Source of the DNA: Glycine soja
Lineage: Eukaryota; Streptophyta; Magnoliopsida; Fabales; Fabaceae
DNA: 64,000 nucleotides
Reading direction: 5' to 3'
NCBI RefSeq assembly: GCF_004193775.1
Contig: NC_041010.1
Location: 37,375,562 to 37,439,561 of the forward strand
This document shows positions 1 through 9,664 of the stretch, piece after piece. The notes beneath the pieces were generated by a model. That model searched no databases and was not told where the DNA came from. It was given only the letters and a program-made list of their open reading frames with translations. Both the position numbers and the translations under genes were made by a program. The stretch's first letter is position 1, and every line of letters starts with the position of its first letter.

Positions 1-1848
1 TTGCTTGAATAAAAATGCAGAGTCTCCTTGCCCTTTCTATATGAGGGCAATTTTATCCAAAAAAACAGATACGTGGAAAGTCACACAATGGGGTGAACCA
101 CATACATGTCTCAATATGACCATGACACAAGATCACGAAAAACTTGATTCAGATTTAATTGCCACTTGTGTAGTAGGTATGTATTTTATGTTCATATTAT
201 GTTAATTTTTTGTTAATTGTCATTTAAATTTTGTTATGTTATTGACAGGCATGGTCAGAGAAGATCCATCAATAAAAATTTCTTTGATTCAAGAGAGGAT
301 TAATAGTGAATTTGCATACAAGGTGTCGTACAAAAAAGCGTGGTTGGCGAAACAGAAAGCCATTGCAATTGAATATGGCGATTGGGATGAGTCATATGCG
401 AAAACTTTCGTCGTGGCTAACACACATGCAAAATCATTCTCCTGGATCATATTTTCAAGTACTACATGACGATTTTATCGTTGGGAATACGGTTAGTCGC
501 GAACACCGTCAGTTTCATAGAGTTTTTTGGACTTTTGGCCAATGTAAAGAGGCTTTCAAGTACTGTAAGCCAATCATACAAGTTGACGGCACACATTTGT
601 ATGGCAAATACCATGGGACCCTCTTAATGGCCACATCACAAGATGGAAATGGTGGTGTCCTTCCTCTAGCATTCGCGTGGTTGAAGGTGAGACGTTGACA
701 GCGTGGTCATGGTTTTTGGCACACTTGCGTGAACACGTCACAGATAAAAATGGTATTTGTCTGATATCTGATCGACACGCGAGTATAAAGTCCGCTGTCG
801 CTAACAAAGCACTTGGTTGGCAACCTCCCCACGGTTATCATGTCTACTGCGTGCGACACATAGCAAGCAACTTCAATCGAAAATTCAATAATGCAAAACA
901 AAAAGAAATGTTGAAGAAATTGGGTAAGATTTCATATTTGATGGTCCCGTTTATTTACCTTTCATATATACTTATCCACGTTATTCATAACTAATTTTAT
1001 GCAGCCTACACTACTTGCAAGCACATATTTGATCAAAATTTAGAAAAATTTCGTGAACTGAGTCCAGCCGTAGCAACATGGATTGATCGCATTTCAAAGG
1101 AAAAATGGACGATGGCTTATGATAGAGAAGGACGTCGATATGGCCACATGACAACCAACCTCTCAGAATGTATCAACAAGGTTTTGAAGATTGTCGCAAC
1201 ATTCCCATAACAGCATTGGTCAAATCAACGTACAGTAGGTGTCGAAAGTACTTTGTTGAGCGTGGCCGCCAAGCGCAGAGACAGTTAAATGAAGGCCAAG
1301 TTTATTGTTCAAAGCTTGTTAAAGAACTTAGAAAAAATCAAGAACAAGCGTGTTCACACATCGTTCGCGTGTATGACATCCACTCCACAAGGTTTGAAGT
1401 AGAGGAGACCTTCAATCCTATTACGCAACGTGGCGGACAAAAATGGGCAGTTAACTTGAATGGTCATTATTGTCAATGCGGAAGGTATTCTGCGCTTCAC
1501 TATCCATGTTCACATATTATTGCAGCTTGTGGTTACGTCAGCCTGAACTACTACCAATATATAGATGTTGTTTATACAAATGAGCACATCTTAAAAGCTT
1601 ACTCCCCACAATGGTGGCCTCTTGGGAATGAAGCGGCTATTCCTCCCTCTAATGACGCATGGACACTAATCCCTGACCCAACTTCAATTTGTGCGAAAGG
1701 TCGGCCAAAATCAACAAGGATAAGGAATGAGATGGATTGGGTCGAACCATCTGACCACCGACAAAAATGCAGTAGATGTGGAGCCGAAGGGCATAACAGG
1801 CGTCGCTGTCCAATGCAATCTGAGCATGGGAGTTGTTCAAATCATTGA
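1..1848 (+). pseudogene. Mutator-like (MULE/mudrA) transposase, 5'-truncated by the window edge, frameshifted
   Basis: A cut-and-paste transposase of the MuDR/MULE type. The reading frame enters from the window edge (Cys/His-containing N-terminal DNA-binding part, motif GEPHTCLNMT), has an intron at about 177-248 (GT...AG), continues through the DDE core, has a second intron at about 924-1004, and ends at TGA/TAA after 1845. Catalytic-type acidic residues are visible: IQVDGTHLYG (near 575-605), LISDRHASIK (near 760-790) and NLSECINK (near 1160-1180). A SWIM zinc finger (CQCG...CSH, about 1470-1515) and a C-terminal zinc knuckle (CSRCGAEGHNRRRC, about 1770-1810) complete the family architecture. 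Three single-base frame changes are seen: near 400 (A-run after SYAK), near 676 (before VVEGET) and near 1185 (after INKVLK). It is therefore probably inactive unless these are sequencing errors. It converges on the PMD gene at 4377-6646. Confidence 0.88.
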
Positions 1849-2010
1849 TTTATGTATGTTAGTCGAGTGAGTTGTATTTGTTTAAGTTCTCTTCAATGTA
1901 TTGAATTTGTGGGGTTGAATAAATTTGTTACTTAAAAACATTACTTATTTTGGTTTGTGTACATTACCTATTTGTGGGTTTCAATGAATTCGTTACTTAA
2001 AAACACATCC

Positions 2011-2186
2011 ATAAACCCTAACCCTTAAACCCCTAATCCAACCCTTAACCCTTAAACCCATAACTCTAACCCTAACCCCTAACCATAACCCCTAATCCCT
2101 TAACCCACTAACCTCTAACCCTAACCCCTAATCCAACCCCTAATCCCTTAAACCACTAACTCTAACCCCTAACCCCTAATCCCTTA
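2011..2186. repeat. Degenerate telomere-like repeat, segment 1
   Basis: An array of short CCCTAA/ACCCCTAATCC/CCTTAAACC variants with the plant telomere motif CCCTAAA embedded irregularly. It starts about 160 bases after the transposase stop codon. Units are not uniform heptamers, so this is an interstitial telomere-like satellite and not a chromosome end; genes lie on both sides. Confidence 0.85.
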
Positions 2187-3261
2187 TATGAATGATTTCT
2201 CTCTAGTGCAGGATTGGTCATGTTTAAATTTTTTATTAAAATATAAATTATAAATATTTGAACTAAATATGTACGTGCAAGTCTTGGGCACAAAATAAAG
2301 CCAGAGGAAATAGGAAGTATTATTATTTGTGGATTCTTTTGTTTCCCAAGTGTAACTTCACCAATTGCCACAGACGTGGATGATAGTGGCGACCTCCGTG
2401 TTCTTCCTGCTTTAATTTTTCTTTCTTTCTTTCTTGGATTCATATTTTTTCTCATGCAATGAAAAGTACAATAGCAAGTGGACTTGTGCCAGTGCCAACT
2501 CAAAAGCAAGGGAATAAACTCAAACTCCAATGGGGTTATTGATAAAATTCAACCGTTTTCGTTGCTTTGATTAACAAATTATGTTAACTTCACAGCCTTT
2601 TGTGTTCAGCCCTAGCATATTCCGCTCTATTAAAAATCAAAACAACAAGAAAATCCAGCTGCTATCTGGGTTTTTGCCCTGGTTGTTTTGCATATATGAA
2701 AGGTTCTTTCTATCACACACATATCAGTACCGATTGTTACAAATGAACAGATGCCACTGGCATGCACTGCCCAATTTGAAATAGACATAACAGGTCATGT
2801 GTCCATAATAATTGTTGTATAATTGAATAAGGCTTCTGAGGGGAAGGTGTAAGCCAATGGAAGTCTGATTTGAACTTATTTGCAAAGCAGGACCAAAGCA
2901 CCAAATCTAATGAACACTAAGGCTTCTTGCAGAATAATGGGAGGTGATAATTTTCGTACTGCTTCAGCAGCAACATAGATAGCAGTACCATAGGGTGAGC
3001 CTAACGTGTGTAGGAGCCTAGTGTGCACCATAATGGAATGGTGGTCTCAGCTCTGTGGCATAGCAGTGGTGGTGGTCCCACCAAAACTTCTTCTGCTGGT
3101 TGGTTAGGGATGACTCTGCCATGTCTTTCTTTCTTCTTCAAATAAGTCTTTTTAGCTAGTGAGAGAATTAAGGAAGGTGTTTGTGTTGCTAATTACAACG
3201 ACATGTACCATAGGTTTGAGAGTTAAAAACTTTTCGAAATAAAAAAATTCATTAAAGCATC
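2187..3261. other. Unrecognised 1.07-kb segment splitting the telomere-like array
   Basis: Ordinary-composition DNA between two blocks of telomere-like repeats. Open frames here (for example 2162-2530 on -) have no recognisable domain. The minus strand near 2990-3130 reads as a short open stretch (start near 3122) that soon hits stops; I do not recognise it. It may be an insertion or captured fragment within the array. Confidence 0.4.
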
Positions 3262-4096
3262 AACACCATAACCTCTAACCATAACCCCTAATCCAACCCT
3301 TAACCCTTAAACTCCTAACTCTAACCATAACCCCTAATCCAACCCTTAACTCTTAAACCCCTAACTCTAACCCTAACCCCTAACCTCTAACCCTAACCCC
3401 TAATCCAACACCTAATCCCTTAAACCCCTAACTCTAACCCCTAACCCTAACCCCTAATCCCTTAACCCCCTAACCCTAACCCCTATTAACCCTTAAACCC
3501 CTAAACCCCAATCCAACCATTAATCCTTAAACCCCTAATCCATTAAACCCCTAACCTCTAACCCTAACCATAACCCAAACCCAAGCCACCCAACCCTATC
3601 CCTTAAACCCCTAACCTCTAACCATAATCCCTAATCCAACCCTTAACCCTTAAACTCCTAACTCTAACCATAACCCCTAATCCAACCCTTAACTCTTAAA
3701 CCCCTAACTCTAACCCTAACACCTAACCTCTAACCGTAACCCCTAATCCAACACCTAATCGCTTAAACCCCTAACTCTAACCCCTAACCCTAACCCCTAA
3801 TCCCTTAACCCCCTAACCCTAACCCCTATTAACCCTTAAACCCCTAAACCCCAATCCAACCATTAACCCTTAAACCCCTAAACCCTAATCCAACCCCTAA
3901 TCCCTTAAACCCCTAACCTCTAACCCTAACCATAACCCAACCCCAAGCCACCCAACCCTATCCCTTAAACCCCTAACCTCTAACCATAACCCCTAACCCT
4001 AATCTCTTAAACCTACCCATAAACCCTACACCCTAACCCTAATCCATCAACCATAACCCTAAAAACTAGCCATAATCCATAAAACCTAACCATAAC
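3262..4096. repeat. Degenerate telomere-like repeat, segment 2, with about 343-bp higher-order unit
   Basis: Continuation of the CCCTAA-type array. The string beginning CTAATCCAACCCTTAACCC occurs at 3288 and again at 3631, and the following 300 or so bases stay in register with few changes, so a block of about 343 bp has been duplicated in tandem. The array ends in CCATAACG about 280 bases beyond the stop of the PMD gene. Confidence 0.85.
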
Positions 4097-4290
4097 GTAA
4101 ATTTAGTTTTATTATTTGTAAACTTAGTTTATTATTATAGTTTGATGCGCCACATAAAATTTATTTGTAAACTTATTATAGTTTATTATTTGTAAACTTA
4201 GTTTATTATTTCATTTGTGTACTTTAGTTTTATTTGTAAACTTAGTTTATTATTATAGTTTGATGCGCCACATAAACTCTATACATTAGT
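4097..4290. repeat. Short AT-rich direct repeats
   Basis: The string ATTTGTAAACTTAGTTTATT and the adjoining TAGTTTGATGCGCCACATAAA occur twice (about 4115-4160 and 4222-4275), spaced about 110 bases. The stretch separates the telomere-like array from the 3' end of the PMD gene. Confidence 0.7.
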
Positions 4291-4376
4291 AAGGCATAAT
4301 AAATCAAATGCGATAAATTAATTGTCAAAATCAAATGTCTTACAAACAACAACAAAATTACAAAGATACATCAAAA

Positions 4377-6646
4377 TCAGTCATTATGGTGTCCATGATG
4401 TCGTGAGGATGTGCCACATGGTCGATCCCATCTTCGCGCTTGACGATCAGGATTTCTTCTGCCGCCGCGTTGTCTCCCCGCTTCTACTTGCTCAGCCTCT
4501 GCAGAAAACTCCTGACGCAAATCAACACCTAATAAGTCGCCCATATCAGGTATTGCTCCGGGTACATTCCATTGCGAAGCAAATGGGGCGTTAGGTGTTG
4601 CCATGGGGGCATCGTGCTGCTGTGAAGGAGTCATAGTGGGCCATGAAAAATGAGGTTGTGTTTCCGCAACACCACCGAACGAATGTGAGGTCTCAGAAGT
4701 ATCAGTATGATGACCTGCAAAAGGATACTGATACATCTGTGAAGGATATTCGGAAAATGTTGCTGGCGTGTAATACATTCCATGACCACGCTCCATCATT
4801 TGTTGGGAATATTGTTCGGCTTCAACAGGCTCCCTTCGTCTGCCTATGCCCCGAGTTTCAACACTTGACTGAAGAATGTGAAACTCTGGGGCTGGGAATT
4901 CACGCTCTGATGCTGGACCATGTGACACTGGCTCAGTGATTCTCTCTTGCTCTTCAGATATAATCGCTAACTTATCGACGTAAGGCACGAGATCATCAAC
5001 CGTCCACGTGTTCCTCCCTTGTGGTGACACCATATATTGTAAAGTCTCCACAACTTCACCCTGCAATTAGTAGACTCAACAAATTATTGGTCATGCTTAA
5101 GAAATTAATTAAGAGTTAAACATTGAAAAACAGATAAATACCAATGCAGCTGTGTTTGCATTGTTTGGGTCGACAAACATCTTTGTTTTACGCCTATACC
5201 ACACCATGTAGTCTGAGTTATAACCCAGTAGGCCCTCCTGTCGAGGATAAACGCCGACCCTAAACTCTGCTTGATTGTTCCACTGATCAATGATTGGGGC
5301 CAACAGGTGGAACCAATTCTCATCTTGTTTTCCTTTGAGCGTTATGCCATGGAGATTCTGCGGTTGCGAAGGACACCCGGGAATGGGTTGTTGCAATCCA
5401 AATTGTCGTAAAACTCTATTGGGTTGGTGCCACTCAACAACATGGAAACAAATCAGTGGCACCACCGCAAACCAGGCTACACTTCCAACCACACAAATTG
5501 GAGGCAACGCTGTCATCACAGTTGCTGTGTATGGCTCCCAGACAAACTGCACATAACAACACACTTGTCATTTTTCAGTCAAGTGGCTACATATTAAAAT
5601 TTCATTTAACCATTACATTACGATGTTCTTACCTCATGTCGTTTCATCAGATCCAATTTGCGACGGAAAACTCTAAGATCATCATTGCCAATATGCTGAT
5701 TTCCACGTCGCAGCCACCTACAATAAAAATGAAATCATCATTGTCAACACGTTCCATCATTAAATATTTTTAATTCAAATCTAATTTTTTAAATGACAAA
5801 CCTGTGTCCGAGTGGTTTATTTTCTATGACGGGAGGCGTCCTCTTTGGAGCTAAAGTTGTACATCGTTCCCATGCCCACATTTGGATTAAAATGCACATA
5901 CCTCCGATTGATTTAACTTTGTAATCGGTGGCGCTGCACATCTCTCTATATAAATACGCAAGCACGGCAGGTCCCCACGCATACGTGCTGCACTGTTCGA
6001 AGTCACGTAAAAATTGTAGGTACCTTAAGGAAACTTTGCTACTACTTTTGTTAACAAAGAGGACACCTCCTATGAATCGAAGGATCCACGCACGGGTAAA
6101 CCTTTGTAATTGTTCAACGTTACCCTCATCAATATTTATGTGAGAAAAATGGTGAGCCAGCCAACTTAATTTGACGACACTGCCTTCAAGTTCGCCTTCC
6201 TGTGGTCGGACTCCTAATAATTCTTCACATAAGTCGGCCCAATCAAGATTTGTTGAACCAATTAGTGGTGTCCCATCAGTACGAAGACCTAATAAGACTG
6301 ACACATCTTGGAGAGTAATGGTAGCCTCTCCGCATCTCAGGTGAAACGTGTAGGTTTCAGGCCTCCATCTTTCAATGAACGCACTAATTAAGGCTGCATT
6401 TATCTTTAGGTATCCCATCTTAATTATCCAATAAAACCCACATTGCCGAAGCAGAGGAATAATTTCCTCTGGTATTTGTTCTTCACCTTGATACGTCAGC
6501 ACTGCTCGTCTGATGTGTAGTTTTCTGTCGGCTTCTCCATTCCAAACATGTTCTGAAACATGCTTGGGTTGCATCCACAAAACGTCACCCTCAATTGGAC
6601 CAGACCTCGTTTGTATACTTGATGCGCATGATGACGAAGATGCCAT
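4377..6646 (-). CDS. Plant mobile domain (PMD) protein, MAIN/MAIL-like, transposon-associated
   Basis: An intact four-exon gene: 6646-5802, 5717-5633, 5546-5142, 5060-4377. All introns are GT-AG and the phases join without a stop, giving about 672 aa. The PMD signature lies near residues 101-121 (FHLRCGEATITLQDVSVLLG); the domain continues into exon 3 (WEPY..., EWHQPNRVLRQFG). The C-terminal 230 residues are low-complexity, rich in Q, P, M and S, and end in a basic Arg-rich patch. This family is annotated in legumes as 'serine/threonine-protein phosphatase 7 long form homolog', although no phosphatase domain is visible. Known relatives (MAIN, MAIL1) act in transposon silencing, and PMD genes also occur inside MULE and Ty3 elements. 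The start at 6646 follows a likely 3' splice site (TTTGTAG just before GATCAATGG); an in-frame upstream ATG at 6673 would lie in the intron. Its convergent MULE neighbour suggests an element-borne gene. Confidence 0.85.
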
Positions 6647-6652
6647 TGATCC

Positions 6653-8380
6653 TACAAATAAAATATAATACAATAAAATTAATAATAAAAATTACACATA
6701 GTCTCTAAATTTCAAATAAATAATAAATATTATAATTATCAATTCTAACTAAAACTAACTTAAGATAAAAAAAACTAATAACACATATTCACATAAAATT
6801 ATAATTATCAATTCTAACTAAAACTAACCTAAGATAAAAAAAAACTAATAACACATATTAAATTATCAAATTAAATTAAATTTATCATTTCTAACTAAAA
6901 CTAACTTAAGATAAATTATCAAATTAAAACTAACTTAAGATAAAAAAGCTAATAACACATATTCATAAAATTATAATTATCAATTCTAACTAAAACTAAC
7001 TTAAGATAAAAAAAACTAATAACACATATTCACATAAAATTATAATTATCAATTCTAACTAAAACTAACCTAAGATAAAAAAAAAACTAATAACACATAT
7101 TAAATTATCAAATTAAATTAAATTTATCATTTCTAACTAAAACTAACTTAAGATAAATTATCAAATTAAAACTAACTTAAGATAAAAAAGCTAATAACAC
7201 ATATTCATAAAATTATAATTATAAATTCTAACTAAAACTAACTTAAGATAAAAAAAACTAATAACACATATTCACATAAAATTATAATTATCAATTCTAA
7301 CTAAAACTAACTTAAGATAAAAAAAAACTATTAACACATATTCACATAAAATTATAATTATCAATTCTAACTAAAACTAACTTAAGATAAAAAAAAACTA
7401 ATAACACATATTCACATAAAATTATAATTATCAATTCTAACTAAAACTAACTTAAGATAAAAAAAAAACTATTAACACATATTCACATAAAATTATAATT
7501 ATCAATTCTAACTAAAACTAACTTAAGATAAAAAAAACTAATAACACATATTCACATAAAATTATAATTATCAATTCTAACTAAAACTAACTTAAGATAA
7601 AAAAAAAACTAATAACACATATTAAATTATCAAATTAAATTAAATTTATCATTTCTAACTAAAACTAACTTAACATAAAAAAGCTAATAACACATATTCA
7701 TAAAATTCTAATTATAAATTCTAACTAAAACTAACTTAAGATAAAAAAAACTAATAACACATATTAAATTATCAAATTAAATTAAAGTTATCATTTCTAA
7801 CTAAAACTAACTTAACATAAAAAAACTAATAACACATATTAATAAAATTATAATTATAAATTCTAACTAAAACTAACTTAAGATAAAAAAGCTAATAACA
7901 TATATTAAATTATCAAATTAAATTAAATTTATCATTTCTAACTAAAACTAACTTAAGATAAAAAAACCTAATAACACATATTCATAAAATTCTAATTATA
8001 AATTCTAACTAAAACTAACTTAAGATAAAAAAAACAAATAACACATATTAAATTAAATTTATCATATCTAACTATAACTAATTTAACATAAAAAAAACTA
8101 ATAACACATATTCATAAAATTATAATTATCAATTCTAACTAAAACTAACTTAAGATAAAAAAAACTAATAACACATATTAAATTATCAAATTAAATTAAA
8201 GTTATCCTTTCTAACTAAAACTAACTTAACATAAAAAACTAATAACACATATTAATAAAATTATAATTATAAATTCTAACTAAAACTAACTTAAGATAAA
8301 AATACTAATAACAAATATTAATAAAACTATAATTATCATCAGCATACAAATAAAATTAAAAAATAATTAAATAAACTCAC
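6653..8380 (-). other. Probable 5'-UTR intron of the PMD gene
   Basis: Inference: a strong donor (TTCA/GTGAGT on the minus strand, GT at 8380-8379) and an acceptor (TTTGTAG just above 6652) bracket a stretch filled almost completely with a minisatellite. A 5'-UTR intron would connect the GC-rich segment at 8381-8900 to the coding exon. RNA evidence is not available. Confidence 0.45.
6718..8335. repeat. AT-rich minisatellite, basic unit about 70 bp
   Basis: Over twenty imperfect copies of a unit containing CTAACTAAAACTAACTTAAG, an A-run, CTAATAACACATATT and a TATAATTATCAATT tail. Adjacent units at 7371 and 7441 are exactly 70 bp apart. Variant units carrying TTAAATTATCAAATTAAATT alternate, and a higher-order period of about 241 bp is visible (ACCTAAGATAAA at 6827 and 7068). 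A-run length differs from unit to unit, as expected for slippage. Confidence 0.95.
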
Positions 8381-8900
8381 TGAAAAAAGAAATTTGTTCA
8401 AACACAAACAGCACAACAGCAAGGCAAATCCTTCTTCAGCACCAGCAAAAATCCCACCACCAAGCTTCTCTCTTCTCTATCTTTTTCAGGCGTCAATGGT
8501 CTACAGGGGAGGGGGGATTTAAAAACCCCAAGCAAGGCAAATCGCTGCTCGTGCTGGCGATTTTGGCCAACCAAAACGCCATTGGAGCTGGCGACACCCT
8601 GCACCTAGGAACTGCCCATTGCAGGTTGCAGACTGCAGCGTCGGAAATAGCTGCACCTAGGAACTGCAAACCCCTACCCTCAACTCGCCAGTCAAACTGG
8701 CGAGTCCAAGCTTGGTGCAACACGCCATTGAAGATGGCGACACCGGTGCCAGCTGTCGCGTCGACGACGAAATCGCCATTCCTCCTTGCGATTTGCATGG
8801 TCTCTACGTAAAAAAGAGCACCATGCAGGGATTACTTTAGAAACAGACCCATTTCGGGAAAATGTTTCTGAAAGTAACCCCATGCAGGAAATTTGCCTCA
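8381..8900 (-). promoter_or_regulatory. GC-rich leader/promoter segment of the PMD gene with hairpins
   Basis: A GC-rich island between AT-rich minisatellite and AT-rich flank. It contains perfect or near-perfect palindromes: 8683-8705 (10-bp arms, 3-nt loop), 8577-8593 (CGCCA/TGGCG), 8723-8739 (6-bp arms), and a larger foldback 8828-8880 with arms of about 18 bp. The 15-mer GCACCTAGGAACTGC is repeated at 8601 and 8653. Overlapping open frames exist in several phases but none has a recognisable domain. Position upstream of a good donor suggests an untranslated first exon. Confidence 0.45.
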
Positions 8901-8924
8901 CATGTCTCTCTTAGTTCAACAAAA

Positions 8925-9540
8925 AAACAAGATAAATTTCTTGTTTCTGATTGGAATATTAGCGAACTGTTTTAATAAATAATATTTTTACTCCAAATTT
9001 AACAATCTCTAGACATGAAAATTGTCAGAGAAGCCTTATCAAGAACCCAACTATCATGCCATCCTAAGACAAGCCTTATCAAGAAAATGAAGAAGACATT
9101 CATCTGAAAGATATTTCATTTAAGAGAGGCATAGAAGTAAAGACAGATCTATTTTATATGGCCCAACTCAAGAGTGAATAAGCATCACAGATAAGCATTC
9201 TGCTCACAAGTATACAAAATTTCACACATACTAAATTAAATGCTAGTAGTATGATAAAACCTAAGCTGTACAACTACAAAATTGAACTGGTGTAACTCTT
9301 TCTGCTTCCTGATCAAATTATTTATCATAATAAGCAGCCTGATCATCCTAGTAATTAGTAGAAGGAAAATGTTGAATCTGCATAAAGAAAAAAAAAAGTT
9401 TAAGGTGATGTGAATTTGTATTAACTGAAATATTTAAAGTGCCTTCACCCAGAACTACTGGAACTTTAAAGCACAAGCCAACCAAAAATATGCTCACACT
9501 GCTCTAGATGTTACAGTGTCTACTGATAATCGTTTCTCAT
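8925..9540. repeat. TNL 3' flank, duplicated copy A
   Basis: This stretch is matched in direct orientation by about 50860-51300 (shared runs such as GTTATTAACTGAAATATT-like and GTGTCTACTGATAA) and in inverted orientation by about 16990-17530. It lies directly downstream of a minus-strand TNL in both direct copies, so it is the 3' flank or 3' UTR of the ancestral TNL. Confidence 0.75.
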
Positions 9541-9544
9541 GGAA

Positions 9545-9664
9545 ACCCTATTTGTCTATTACGAATTCTTGCCAAATTCTCATTTGCATGAGGTACTGTA
9601 TTTGTATAAAAAGATTGGGTCACAGTTCTTTCATTCATTCTATTTCAATCCATCACTTGATGGG
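9545..9664 (+). promoter_or_regulatory. Relic copy of RTM2-like gene promoter (copy A)
   Basis: Contains the block TTTGTATAAAAAGATTG followed by CACAGTTCTTTCATTCATTC, which matches the TATA region upstream of the intact RTM2-like gene at 57211. No coding sequence follows: the match stops near 9665 and is joined to LRR sequence of the TNL pseudogene on the other strand. Confidence 0.6.

Noticed and set aside
2011..4096. A true chromosome end
   Set aside because: Repeats are degenerate and variable, and genes and transposons lie on both sides.
4322..4939. Plus-strand frames over the last PMD exon
   Set aside because: They are antisense to an exon whose frame joins in phase with three others.
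6718..8335. A CRISPR-like array
   Set aside because: Units are contiguous with no unique spacers, in plant nuclear DNA: it is a minisatellite.
8398..8901. Short frames in the GC-rich leader as protein-coding genes
   Set aside because: Three overlapping frames in both strands have similar length and no domain; hairpin content suggests a leader or transposon end.
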